Part shown: positions 54,752 to 63,719 of the stretch, in pieces
Numbering within the stretch: the first letter of the stretch is position 1
Layout: every line of letters starts with the position of its first letter
From: Desulfobacter postgatei 2ac9
GTDB taxonomy: Bacteria; Desulfobacterota; Desulfobacteria; Desulfobacterales; Desulfobacteraceae
Assembly (NCBI RefSeq): GCF_000233695.2
Contig: NZ_CM001488.1
Coordinates: forward strand, 16,549 to 80,548
DNA length: 64,000 bases
Direction of reading: 5' to 3'
The notes under the pieces: generated by a model
Database searches by the model: none
Told to the model about the DNA's origin: nothing
What the model saw: the letters and a program-made list of their open reading frames with translations, nothing else
Made by a program: the position numbers and the translations under genes

Positions 54752-56079
54752 AAAAATTATTGATCGTTTTAATATGCCTGGTGGTTGTCTGTGCTGCCGG
54801 CCTGCCCGTTGCCAACGGCATTATCATGGAACGTACGATTAAATCAGCTGTTGAAGATAATAACAACACAGCGGCCAAAGTCGGGACAGGTTTTCGGATG
54901 AAAATCCTTGAATATGATCGAGGCCTGTTTTCTTCCCGTATAAAGTGGTCCATTGAGAATACCGATGGTTTCCCCGGAATCAATACAACGCAACTGGTTC
55001 TGCTTGACCAGGGGACACACGGGTTTTTCAGCGTGAATTCACAAACCAGCCTTGAAGAAAATCCCTGGTACATCGAATGGGTGAACACCCATCTAAACGG
55101 CAAAAATCCTTTGTCCATCCAGACCCGGTTTTTCCTTTCAGGCACCATGGGTTCCACAATACATATGAACGCCTTTTCCATGGAAGATAAGGGCAAAGTG
55201 CTTGATGTTCATGCACTGGATCTTGAGGTTTCCACGGGAAAGGGACTTGAAACGCTGGTGAGCCGCGGCCGGTGGGAAGGACTGTCCCAGGGCAATAACT
55301 TTGTAATGGGAGCCGTCACGTTCACATCTGATCTGTACCGGCTAACAGAGATGATATGGACCGGGAAAAATACATTTTCACTGGAGCAGTTGAAAGCCAA
55401 TGACGGAAAATCAGATCCCGTAGATCTTTCAGGACTCACCATCAATGTCGAAACAAGTGCCTCCGAGGATAAAAAAGCCATCACCATGATCATGGATTTT
55501 TATATGAACCGAATTGAACTGGGGGGAAAACCTTTGTCCGGCTGGTCTGCCAACTTTAAGCTGAAACAGATGGATACGGCCTCATTTGAAGAGTGCATGG
55601 TCCTGTATTCAGATATGATGACCGGGTCAGGTTCACGCCTTGAAAAAACAGCTGGAAACCCCGGATATTTCCAGAAACGCCTGAAGGACGAAATGGTCCG
55701 GAACACACCACAACTGATGTCCGCGCTCAATGGTTTGCTTAAAAAAGATCTGGGCATTGAAATCACCGACCTGAATATCGAGTTGCCCGAGGGAACGGTG
55801 ACCGGGGGGTTGGACCTCACGCTGAAAAAAAATCTGGACCTATCTAATTTTTTTATTTTTGCCATGCAGCCGGACATGATATTTTCATTTTTTGACCTGG
55901 ATGCTCAACTCAGCCTGCCCTATGCTCTTGCAGGCGGTATCCCGAATCTTACAGAACCGCTGTTCCCGGGAATGGCCACCGGATTTTTCGTTATTAAAGA
56001 CGACCTTTTGTCCCTTGATATGCACGTCAAGGAGGACAAACTGTTTCTCAACGGACAGCAGGTGGTACTGAATCAGTAA
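54748..56079 (+). CDS. DUF945 (YdgA-like) periplasmic protein
   Basis: This 443-aa protein of the DUF945 family has an N-terminal signal anchor (MKKLLIVLICLVVVCAAGLP). A long repeat-rich beta region includes GLFSSRIKWSIENT, VVDLSGLTINV-type segments and an ending FVIKDDLLSLDMHVKEDKLF. YdgA members are inner-membrane or periplasmic proteins of unknown function. It is the last gene of the run starting at hsp20 and overlaps recD2 by four bases. No recognisable terminator follows within 100 bases. Confidence 0.8.
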   Translation: MKKLLIVLICLVVVCAAGLPVANGIIMERTIKSAVEDNNNTAAKVGTGFRMKILEYDRGLFSSRIKWSIENTDGFPGINTTQLVLLDQGTHGFFSVNSQTSLEENPWYIEWVNTHLNGKNPLSIQTRFFLSGTMGSTIHMNAFSMEDKGKVLDVHALDLEVSTGKGLETLVSRGRWEGLSQGNNFVMGAVTFTSDLYRLTEMIWTGKNTFSLEQLKANDGKSDPVDLSGLTINVETSASEDKKAITMIMDFYMNRIELGGKPLSGWSANFKLKQMDTASFEECMVLYSDMMTGSGSRLEKTAGNPGYFQKRLKDEMVRNTPQLMSALNGLLKKDLGIEITDLNIELPEGTVTGGLDLTLKKNLDLSNFFIFAMQPDMIFSFFDLDAQLSLPYALAGGIPNLTEPLFPGMATGFFVIKDDLLSLDMHVKEDKLFLNGQQVVLNQ

Positions 56080-56150
56080 AAACTTGGAACAAAGAGCCGG
56101 ACTTTCTAAGTCAAACTAACTTTTAAAAGGCATAATATAATGAGGTACAA

Positions 56151-56270
56151 ATGGGAATACCTAAATTGAGCAGAAATGACGTCTTTCAATTTCAAATTGA
56201 AGATACGGTGAATCGCGCCTTAATTAAAGGTCACATCATCAACTACTACGGTGCAGGTGCGACACTCTGA
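56151..56270 (+). CDS. 39-codon ORF of unknown function
   Basis: This small ORF starts ATG with GAGGT 4 bases upstream: MGIPKLSRNDVFQFQIEDTV, then NRALIKGHIINYYGAGATL. It has no similarity that I recognise. It could be a short orphan peptide, a remnant of a longer gene, or chance. The clean ribosome site argues for looking at it. Confidence 0.3.
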   Translation: MGIPKLSRNDVFQFQIEDTVNRALIKGHIINYYGAGATL

Positions 56271-56440
56271 ATTGCTCCAATTCAATCAAATCCTTGCAAT
56301 ATTGCTGGGACATTGATATACTACCCTATTAATATGTAAACATTATAAAAAAATTGAATGCAAAATCTTATCACCTCTTTTCCTGACAACAATCAAAATA
56401 AAACAAGGGCTGTCTTACGTATAACATCCCTGATTTATAG

Positions 56441-56449
56441 TGCTATAAT
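56441..56449 (+). promoter_or_regulatory. Extended -10 promoter of rho
   Basis: TGCTATAAT gives a perfect TATAAT (56444-56449) with the TG extension. No good -35 is present at 17 bases. A start site near 56456 would give a short leader of about 27 bases to the rho ATG at 56483. Confidence 0.55.
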
Positions 56450-56482
56450 GTCAGCAGCAAAAGTTTAATTTAGGAGTTGACA

Positions 56483-57559
56483 ATGGAACCTGTTCAGGGA
56501 TACCTGGAAATCATGGACAAGGGGTTTGGTTTTCTAAGGAATATTGAAGAAAATTTCAATCCCAAGCCTGAAAATCCCTATGTACCCAACAGCCTGATAC
56601 GCAAACTCAACCTCAGGGAAGGAAGCTTTATTCAGGGTTATGGAGAAAAAAAGAGTCCACAGAATGTAAACGTTGCGCTCATACGTATTGAGACCATCAA
56701 CAACCTTCCATTTGACGAGTTCATAAGAACGCCAATGCTCCAGGAGCAGGTCAGCATCAACCCCTTTGAAAGGTACCATCTTGCCCAGGGGCCTGATGAC
56801 GTAACAGGAAAAGCGTTAGATCTGATTGTTCCGATCGGCATGGGGCAGCGAGGTTTGATCATCGCCCCGCCAAAATCCGGAAAAACAACAATTTTAAGAC
56901 ACATGGCCAATTCGGTGGTTGTCAATCACCCTGATGCCAAGGTCTTTATCCTACTTGTAGATGAACGGCCTGAGGAAGTTACCGATTTCCAAAGAGGACT
57001 GACAAACGCCCATGTACTCTATTCTTCTGCTGACCAACAAATCGGCCAGCATATGAGGATGACCCGACTTGCGATGCACGCGGCCATCAGATGCACGGAA
57101 ATCGGCCAGGATGCCGTAGTTTTCATCGACTCTTTAACCCGGATGACCAGGGCGTTTAATATTGATACCGATTCCTATGGCAAAACCATGAGTGGCGGCC
57201 TTGGCGCCAATGCCATGGAGTTTCCCAGAAAAATTTTTGGTGGTGCCCGAAAACTTGAGAACGGCGGTTCCCTTACAATCATCGCTACCATTCTGGTCGA
57301 GACCGGCAGCCGTATGGATGATGTTATTTTCCAGGAATTCAAAGGCACCGGCAATATGGATCTTTATCTGTCCAGGGAGTGTGCTGAACAAAGAATCTGG
57401 CCGGCCATTAATATCAACAAATCCGGTACCCGGAAAGAAGATCTGCTCATGGAACCTGAAGAATATGAGGCCATGGTAAATATTCGCCGCAGCATTGGGC
57501 CGTTAGATGAAGTTACAGCCATGTCGCAATTTTTGTCCATAATCGAAGATGGCTTATAA
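56483..57559 (+). CDS. rho: Transcription termination factor Rho, short form
   Basis: This 358-aa hexameric RNA translocase terminates transcription. The primary RNA-binding cold-shock-like domain begins almost at once ([20 protein letters not shown]). The motor has [22 protein letters not shown] in two pieces ([20 protein letters not shown]), Walker [19 protein letters not shown], and the Q-loop and R-loop region [17 protein letters not shown]. The end is [21 protein letters not shown]. coli Rho has 419 residues; the first about 50 (the helical Rho-N domain) are absent here. An in-frame TTG at 56477 exists, but ATG at 56483 has AGGAG 6 bases upstream. It is a single gene with its own promoter. 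Confidence 0.93.
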   Translation: MEPVQGYLEIMDKGFGFLRNIEENFNPKPENPYVPNSLIRKLNLREGSFIQGYGEKKSPQNVNVALIRIETINNLPFDEFIRTPMLQEQVSINPFERYHLAQGPDDVTGKALDLIVPIGMGQRGLIIAPPKSGKTTILRHMANSVVVNHPDAKVFILLVDERPEEVTDFQRGLTNAHVLYSSADQQIGQHMRMTRLAMHAAIRCTEIGQDAVVFIDSLTRMTRAFNIDTDSYGKTMSGGLGANAMEFPRKIFGGARKLENGGSLTIIATILVETGSRMDDVIFQEFKGTGNMDLYLSRECAEQRIWPAININKSGTRKEDLLMEPEEYEAMVNIRRSIGPLDEVTAMSQFLSIIEDGL

Positions 57560-57592
57560 AGACAGTAAGTTCCCATATCTTTAAAAATAAAA

Positions 57593-57657
57593 AAATCTCG
57601 GCACTCATTCAAGTGCAGCGATTTATTATTTTAACAAGCCCAAAGAACTTGTTAAAA
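57593..57657. terminator. Two hairpins between rho and lon (convergent)
   Basis: GCACT (57601-57605) pairs with AGTGC (57612-57616), with an A-run before it and a T-rich stretch after, so each strand sees a stem followed by T. Read on the minus strand it ends with ATTTTTTTATTTTT, a good terminator for lon. A second 10-bp stem TTTTAACAAG/CTTGTTAAAA lies at 57629-57638 and 57648-57657. Confidence 0.7.
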
Positions 57658-57665
57658 GAGAGACG

Positions 57666-60020
57666 CTATACGACCAAGGCATGCTCAAGCACTTCAGACA
57701 TACTTTCCACATAGACGATATCAAGCTGGTTTTGAATCGTTTTGGGAACGTCTATAATGTCTTTTTTATTTTCCTCACAGAGAATAACCTTTTTAATCCC
57801 ATTGGCATGGGCAGCCAGAAGCTTTTCCTTTAGGCCGCCAATGGGCAGTACCCGTCCGCGAAGGGTGATTTCCCCTGTCATGGCCACGGTCCGGCTTACG
57901 GGGCGACCAGTGAGAATGGAAACCACTGCCGTGCACATGGCAATGCCGGCTGAAGGCCCATCCTTTGGAATAGCGCCTTCGGGCACATGGATATGGATGT
58001 CTGTATCGTTGTAAAAATCTTCCCTGATGTTAAGACTGCCACTCCTTGAACGCACATAAGATACAGCTGCCTGGGCGCTTTCCTTCATAACATCCCCAAG
58101 TTTTCCGGTAACCATGACTTTTCCCCTGCCCGGCATAGTTACAGCCTCAATGGTTAAAAGCTCACCGCCTGCCTGGGTCCAGGCCAGCCCGGTAACAATC
58201 CCGGTTTTATCTTCCTGCTCCAGAATGGAATTTCTAAATTTAGACTGCCCCAGATATTTTGAAACCGTATTTGCCGTAACCTGATATTTTTTACGTGTAT
58301 TGGTCCGCACGATTTCCGTGGCAATTTTTCTAAGCACAGAAGAAAGCTCACGCTCAAGATTTCTCACCCCGGCTTCCTTGGTGTACTGCTTGATAATCAT
58401 TTCAACAGCAGCTTTTGAAAAATAAATTTCGCCGTCATCCAGCCCGTTTTCCTGGATCTGCTTGGGAATCAGGTAGCCGGTGGCAATCTGATATTTTTCA
58501 TAATCGGTATACCCCGGTATCTGGATCACCTCCATGCGATCACGCAGGGGAGCTGGGATCTCATGCAGGGTGTTTGCTGTGGTGATAAACAAAATTTCTG
58601 ACAGATCGTAATCAACTTCAAGATAATGATCGTTGAAATTCCTGTTCTGTTCAGGATCGAGTGCTTCCAGAAGAGCGGAAGAGGGATCACCTCTAAAATC
58701 TCTGGTCATTTTATCAATTTCGTCCAGGCAGAGTACCGGGTTATTATATCCCACTTTTTTCAAGGTCTGGATAATTTTTCCAGGCATAGCACCTACATAG
58801 GTTCTTCGGTGCCCTCGAATCTCCGCCTCATCACGGACCCCGCCCAGGGAAATCCGGGCAAAGGAACGTCCGGTGGCCGCCGCCACAGAGCGGGCAAGGG
58901 ATGTCTTGCCGACCCCGGGAGGTCCCACCAGACACAGAATCGGGCCTTTTATTTTTTTAACCAGAATCTGCACAGCCAGATACTCAAGGATTCTCTCCTT
59001 GGGTTTTTGCAAACCGTAATGGTCCCGATCCAGAATCTGTTCAGCTTTCACAAGTTCATTTTTGACGCGTTTTTTCCGGTACCAGGGCAGGGAGAGCAAC
59101 CAGTCTATGTAATTTCTAACCACTGTTGCTTCCGAGGAGGTTGCAGACATCAGCTTAAGCTTTTCCAACTCTAATCGCACAACACCAGCGGCCTCTTTAG
59201 GCATGCGCTTGGCCTTGATCCTTTTTTCAAGATCAACAAACTCAGCACCCTGGCCATCCTCACCCATTTCCTTTCGGATCGCCCGCATCTGCTCGTTAAG
59301 GTAGTGGCGTTTTTGAAGTTTATCCATCTGTTCTTTGACCCTGCCCTTGATCTTTTGGGACATGGAAAAAACTTCAGTCTCTTTCTGGATAAACTTTAGG
59401 AGCAAAAAGAAACGTTCTTCAATATCACCGCACTCCAACAACGTCTGCTTATCCTGAACCTTGAAAGGCAGTTGGGCGGCAATGGTATCGGCATACCTTG
59501 ACGGATACTGTTCCAAGGCATGCAGCCCCTTGAAAAAACTTTTGGAAACCACTCCGGACAGGGCGACATAATGCTGGAACGCTTCATGAACCGTCCGGAT
59601 GGAGGCCTCAGTATTGGCATCGGTCAATTGTTTTTCAGGAACGCCAACATAATCAACAACCTGAAAACTGTCCTGATCAACCATTTTAATGATACAGCCC
59701 CGGCCAATCCCTTCAACCAATGCCTTTACCGTACCATCGGGCAGGCGTAACAGCTGGGTGATCCGGGCCTCGGTTCCCACCTGAAAAAGATCCTGAATAG
59801 TGGGTTTCAGAACATCAGGATCTTTCTGGGTCGTAAGAAAAATTTTCTTATCTCCGACCATGGCCTCGGAAAGCGCCTTGATGGATTTTTCTCTTCCCAC
59901 AAAAATAGAGGTTGTCACAAAGGGAAAGAGAACAATATCCCTCAGCGGCACCAAAGGAAGCGTTTTCTTCTCCTTTTCATGTCCATCCTCAGGATTGAAA
60001 AAACGGGAAATACTGATCAT
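57666..60020 (-). CDS. lon: ATP-dependent Lon protease (second copy, clp operon)
   Basis: This 784-aa LonA protease is distinct from the one at 48879. The N-terminal domain (LPLVPLRDIVLFPFVTTSIF) and the ATPase (LVGPPGVGKTSLARSVAAAT) carry the same blocks ([20 protein letters not shown]). The dyad is Ser in [12 protein letters not shown] and Lys in KEKLLAAHANGIKKV. It is the last gene of tig-clpP-clpX-lon, 17 bases after clpX, which is the widespread ancestral arrangement. This is therefore probably the housekeeping Lon, while the hsp20-linked copy may be the specialised one. Confidence 0.95.
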   Translation of the reverse strand: MISISRFFNPEDGHEKEKKTLPLVPLRDIVLFPFVTTSIFVGREKSIKALSEAMVGDKKIFLTTQKDPDVLKPTIQDLFQVGTEARITQLLRLPDGTVKALVEGIGRGCIIKMVDQDSFQVVDYVGVPEKQLTDANTEASIRTVHEAFQHYVALSGVVSKSFFKGLHALEQYPSRYADTIAAQLPFKVQDKQTLLECGDIEERFFLLLKFIQKETEVFSMSQKIKGRVKEQMDKLQKRHYLNEQMRAIRKEMGEDGQGAEFVDLEKRIKAKRMPKEAAGVVRLELEKLKLMSATSSEATVVRNYIDWLLSLPWYRKKRVKNELVKAEQILDRDHYGLQKPKERILEYLAVQILVKKIKGPILCLVGPPGVGKTSLARSVAAATGRSFARISLGGVRDEAEIRGHRRTYVGAMPGKIIQTLKKVGYNNPVLCLDEIDKMTRDFRGDPSSALLEALDPEQNRNFNDHYLEVDYDLSEILFITTANTLHEIPAPLRDRMEVIQIPGYTDYEKYQIATGYLIPKQIQENGLDDGEIYFSKAAVEMIIKQYTKEAGVRNLERELSSVLRKIATEIVRTNTRKKYQVTANTVSKYLGQSKFRNSILEQEDKTGIVTGLAWTQAGGELLTIEAVTMPGRGKVMVTGKLGDVMKESAQAAVSYVRSRSGSLNIREDFYNDTDIHIHVPEGAIPKDGPSAGIAMCTAVVSILTGRPVSRTVAMTGEITLRGRVLPIGGLKEKLLAAHANGIKKVILCEENKKDIIDVPKTIQNQLDIVYVESMSEVLEHALVV

Positions 60021-60037
60021 GGATGCAAACTTTCTAT

Positions 60038-61297
60038 CTAAGCCTGCTTTTTGGGCTGTTCATACAGCAAGATGGGATCCTCGTTGTTTAACACCACTTC
60101 TTCGCCCACCACACATTCAACCACATCTTTTTTGGAAGGAATTTCATACATGATGTTCATCATGGTTTCCTCCATAATGGCACGCAGCCCTCTGGCCCCG
60201 GATTTTCTGGTAACGGCTTCCTTGGCCATGGCTTCAAGGGCCTCATCCGTAAACTGCAGATTTACCCCTTCAATGCGAAAAAGCTCCTGATATTGCCGAA
60301 CCAGTGCATTCTTTGGCTCCGTCAGAATCTTGACCAAAGACCTTTCATTGAGTTCACCTATGGACGTTATAATAGGTAGGCGTCCTAAAAATTCGGGGAT
60401 CAGACCGAATTTAATCAAATCTTCGGGCTTTACCTGCTCCAGCAACTCTCCGATATTCACATCCTTTCTATCTGCGATTTTGGCACCAAATCCCATGGTC
60501 TTCTGAGTCAAACGGCGCTCAACCACTTTCTCAAGACCATTAAAGGTCCCACCACAGATAAACAGGATATTTGAGGTATCCACCTTTACATAATCTTGCT
60601 GGGGATGTTTTCTTCCCCCCTTGGGAGGCACCGAAGCAACAGTACCCTCAATGATTTTGAGCAGGGCCTGCTGGACCCCTTCTCCGGAGACATCCCGGGT
60701 AATTGAAGGGTTGTCCCCCCGCTGGGAAATTTTATCTATCTCATCAATGTAGATGATACCTTTCTGAGCCTTTTCAATGTCGTAATCCGCATTCTGGACC
60801 AGTGAAAGAATGATATTCTCCACATCCTCCCCAACATAGCCGGCTTCGGTCAGGGCCGTGGCATCGGCAATGGCAAAAGGGACATCCAGAAACCGGGCAA
60901 GCGTCTGAGCAAGAAGGGTTTTGCCACATCCGGTAGGACCTATGATCAGAATATTGCTTTTCTGAATCTCGACGTCATCACCCCTTTTTACCAGATGTGA
61001 AGCCAGACGTTTATAATGGTTATAAACCGCCACCGACAAAACTTTTTTGGCACGATCCTGTTCTATAATATATGAATCAAGCTGCTCCTTGATCTGCTTT
61101 GGTACCATGAATTCCTTGGCACTCTCGGGCTCGACAGTCAGCTCTTTTTCTTCATCTTCAATAATCTCACCGCACAGCTTAATACATTCATTGCATATAT
61201 AGACGCTGGGCCCGGCTATCAGCTTTTTTACTTCCTTTTGGTTTTTACCGCAGAATGAGCAGAAAAACTGATCGTTTGTATCCTCTTTTTTGGCCAT
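60038..61297 (-). CDS. clpX: ClpX ATPase, unfoldase of ClpXP
   Basis: This 419-aa AAA+ unfoldase has an N-terminal zinc finger ([20 protein letters not shown], then [10 protein letters not shown]). The AAA domain has Walker [21 protein letters not shown], then [18 protein letters not shown], Walker [13 protein letters not shown] and sensor II near [14 protein letters not shown]. The pore loop GYVG and the IGF-type loop ([15 protein letters not shown]) dock on substrate and ClpP. The length and order are those of E. coli ClpX. It starts 3 bases after the clpP stop. Confidence 0.96.
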   Translation of the reverse strand: MAKKEDTNDQFFCSFCGKNQKEVKKLIAGPSVYICNECIKLCGEIIEDEEKELTVEPESAKEFMVPKQIKEQLDSYIIEQDRAKKVLSVAVYNHYKRLASHLVKRGDDVEIQKSNILIIGPTGCGKTLLAQTLARFLDVPFAIADATALTEAGYVGEDVENIILSLVQNADYDIEKAQKGIIYIDEIDKISQRGDNPSITRDVSGEGVQQALLKIIEGTVASVPPKGGRKHPQQDYVKVDTSNILFICGGTFNGLEKVVERRLTQKTMGFGAKIADRKDVNIGELLEQVKPEDLIKFGLIPEFLGRLPIITSIGELNERSLVKILTEPKNALVRQYQELFRIEGVNLQFTDEALEAMAKEAVTRKSGARGLRAIMEETMMNIMYEIPSKKDVVECVVGEEVVLNNEDPILLYEQPKKQA

Positions 61298-61300
61298 ATT

Positions 61301-61927
61301 TTATGACTCCTTTGACGCTTCCTCCTCAGAGGTCTCTTCCAATTGGCTTCTGTCACTGACCACACGGTCAACAATGCCGTATTCCAAAGCTTGCTGCCCG
61401 GACATGAAAAAATCACGCTCCGTATCAGCCGCAACCCTTTCAATATTCTGTCCCGTATGCTTTGATAAAATTTCGTTCAACACATCTTTCATTCTTAAAA
61501 TTTCGGTGGCTTGAATCTTGATGTCAGTGGCCTGGCCCTGTGCCCCCCCCATTGGCTGATGAATCATAATCCTGGCATTGGGCAGGGCAAAACGCTTGCC
61601 GGCTGTTCCGGCAGTAAGAAGCAGCGCCCCCATACTGGCTGCCTGGCCAATACACACAGTTGCCACATCCGGCTTGATGTACTGGATGGTGTCGTATATA
61701 GCCATGCCTGCTGTAACAACGCCGCCGGGGGAATTGATATAAAAATTGATATCTTTATCAGGATCTTCGGATTCAAGAAACAGCATCTGTGCAACAATGA
61801 GGTTGGCAACTTCATCGTCGATGGCAGATCCTAAAAAAATAATCCTGTCTTTTAAAAGCCGTGAATAGATATCATAAGCACGTTCTCCCCTGTTGCTCTG
61901 CTCAACAACCATTGGAATAAGAGGCAC
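61301..61927 (-). CDS. clpP: ClpP protease subunit
   Basis: This 208-aa serine protease forms the double-ring chamber of ClpXP. The catalytic triad is Ser98 in [11 protein letters not shown], His123 in [13 protein letters not shown] and Asp172 in TERDFFM. The N-terminal segment [20 protein letters not shown] is typical, with possible processing just after it. Single clpP copy in the window. It lies between tig (36 bases) and clpX (3 bases) in one operon. Confidence 0.96.
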   Translation of the reverse strand: MPLIPMVVEQSNRGERAYDIYSRLLKDRIIFLGSAIDDEVANLIVAQMLFLESEDPDKDINFYINSPGGVVTAGMAIYDTIQYIKPDVATVCIGQAASMGALLLTAGTAGKRFALPNARIMIHQPMGGAQGQATDIKIQATEILRMKDVLNEILSKHTGQNIERVAADTERDFFMSGQQALEYGIVDRVVSDRSQLEETSEEEASKES

Positions 61928-61963
61928 GATTTAACTCCTTGTCATGATCTAAAATATTATTTT

Positions 61964-63310
61964 TTACACTTCTGCACCTTCTTCTTCAGTTTGTGCATCA
62001 GCGGCTTGCGCATCTTCCGGCGTCACTTCAATTACGCTGCTTTTTTCTATTATAAGATCAATGGCCTTTTTTTCAAGCTGGGTATGTTTATAATATTCAA
62101 ACTGACGCTGGTCCAGGTTGAAAAAATTCTTGATGGCATCTTTTGTCGCACTCATGGCCTGAGCCATCTCTTCAAAGCTTGCATCAAGTTCTTCATCGCT
62201 AAGCTCAATCTTCTCCTGGGCAATCATCTTATCCAGAATCAGGTGACGGCGGGCCTGCTTTTCAGCCACATACCTGTATTTTTCCTGCATAAGTTCCCGG
62301 CTTAAGCCGACTTCTTCAAGGGAGGTATTGTTCTGGGAATAGGCCTGTTCCGTTTCGGAAATAATCCCGTTAAGTTCACCTTCAACCAGGGCTTGAGGAA
62401 CTTCAAAGTCTATTTTTTCAAGGATTTGACTAAAAACCTGTTCGCTCATCTCATGCTTGACCCGCTGGGCAATACCCTTTTCCAGGTTATCCCGGATGGC
62501 AGCTTTTACCTCATCAAGGGTTTTGTATTGTTCAAGGCCTTTTACAAGATCATCATTGGCTTCGGGCAGCACCTCTTCCTGGATCTCCTTAAGTGTAACC
62601 TTATATTCAATGGTTTTTCCTTTCAGATTCTCATCATGAAAATCATCTGCGTAAACCACTTCAATGTCCAGATCCTGAACCGGAATGGCACCGATAAGTT
62701 TTTCGGAAAATTCCTTAGGCAACGGCGCCATGTTAATAGCCGTAACATAATTTTCAACTTTAGGGGTATGCTCAAAGGGTTCGCCATTTAGAAAGCCTTC
62801 ATAATCAATCAGAACAAAGTCGCCTTCTTTTACCGGACGGGCGTCTTCGACCTTCCGCTTTGTGGCCATGGTCTTTTGCAGCATATATATCTGGCTTTCA
62901 ATCTCAGCCTCGCTTACTTCATAAAGTGTCTTTTTAATTTCAAGACCTTGGAAATCAATATCATCCAGTTGGGGTTTAACCTCCACAGTGATCTCAAATG
63001 CATAATCAGCATCCGGCTTGAGTTCCGGCGGATCAAGTTGGGGCCCGCCCACGATATCCAACTTATGATTTTCAACAGCTTCAATAAAAGATTCCTGGAT
63101 CAGGCGCGGGGCAACCTCGGCATGAACGTCTGCGGCAAACCGGTTTTCAAGCACTTTTCTGGGAACTTTTCCTTTTCGAAAACCTTTGATCTCGACCGTC
63201 TTTTTCAAATCGGCATAGGCTTTATCTAACTCTTTGGAAATTGTTTCCTTAGGGATTTCAAAAGAAAGCACTTTTTTAATACTGCTCTGATCTTCGATTT
63301 TTACCTGCAT
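61964..63310 (-). CDS. tig: Trigger factor, ribosome-associated chaperone
   Basis: This 448-aa chaperone and prolyl isomerase binds nascent chains at the ribosome exit. The N-terminal ribosome-binding domain carries the signature GFRKGKVPRKVLENRF. The FKBP-type domain is at about 150-245 (VKEGDFVLIDYEGFLNGEPF). The helical C-terminal arms include DQRQFEYYKHTQLEKKAIDL. An acidic tail follows (AADAQTEEEGAEV). It is the first gene of the tig-clpP-clpX-lon operon. Confidence 0.95.
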   Translation of the reverse strand: MQVKIEDQSSIKKVLSFEIPKETISKELDKAYADLKKTVEIKGFRKGKVPRKVLENRFAADVHAEVAPRLIQESFIEAVENHKLDIVGGPQLDPPELKPDADYAFEITVEVKPQLDDIDFQGLEIKKTLYEVSEAEIESQIYMLQKTMATKRKVEDARPVKEGDFVLIDYEGFLNGEPFEHTPKVENYVTAINMAPLPKEFSEKLIGAIPVQDLDIEVVYADDFHDENLKGKTIEYKVTLKEIQEEVLPEANDDLVKGLEQYKTLDEVKAAIRDNLEKGIAQRVKHEMSEQVFSQILEKIDFEVPQALVEGELNGIISETEQAYSQNNTSLEEVGLSRELMQEKYRYVAEKQARRHLILDKMIAQEKIELSDEELDASFEEMAQAMSATKDAIKNFFNLDQRQFEYYKHTQLEKKAIDLIIEKSSVIEVTPEDAQAADAQTEEEGAEV

Positions 63311-63599
63311 GATTTTGTCCTGTTTAATCCTGTTAATTGGCGTTTTTTCTTCAACGCACCTTCAAAAAATAATAATTGTACCCTAACTGATTCATTACAT
63401 GGCACAAACACTTTACACAAAGTTTATTAAGATACCCCGTCTTCATGGTGGTGTCAAGGAAATTGCCACGCCCCATAGATAGGCCAAGGCCTGTGCCATG
63501 TAGCGTTTGACTCCATTTCAAAATTATGGGACGGGGCTGACCGGCAAGATTGATCTTGATTTTTTTTATTCCAAATGATAAATGTTGTTTTTATTTTAT
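63311..63599. promoter_or_regulatory. Divergent spacer between tig and tRNA-Pro
   Basis: No gene is seen. On the minus strand a TACAAT box (around 63378-63383) could be the -10 of tig, but no -35 matches. The tRNA promoter must lie in 63490-63590. Confidence 0.35.
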
Positions 63600-63676
63600 C
63601 GGGGCGTAGCGCAGCCTGGTAGCGCGCCTGCTTTGGGAGCAGGATGTCGGAGGTTCAAGTCCTCTCGCCCCGACCA
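63600..63676 (+). tRNA. tRNA-Pro (anticodon UGG)
   Basis: The cloverleaf folds fully: acceptor CGGGGCG/CGCCCCG, D-arm GCGCAGCCTGGTAGCGC, anticodon stem CCTGC with loop TTTGGGA and stem GCAGG, T-arm around GGTTCAAGTCC, and an encoded CCA. The loop anticodon is TGG (63634-63636), which reads CCN proline codons. A rho-independent terminator follows. An integrase 3' end abuts it, so the tRNA is a probable integration target. Confidence 0.97.
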
Positions 63677-63688
63677 GCACGACTAAAG

Positions 63689-63719
63689 GCTTTCAGTGTT
63701 TTTGCTGAGAGCTTTTTTT
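63689..63719 (+). terminator. Rho-independent terminator of tRNA-Pro
   Basis: GCTTTCAG (63689-63696) pairs with CTGAGAGC (63705-63712), with one G-U type mismatch, followed directly by seven T. It overlaps the last codons of the integrase gene on the other strand. Confidence 0.75.

Larger units (their letters stand above)
56080..56482. other. Gap with a 39-codon ORF and the rho promoter
   Basis: This 403-base region contains a 39-codon ORF at 56151-56270 and an extended -10 box at 56441-56449. The middle (56290-56400) is AT-rich with no other signal. Confidence 0.4.
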
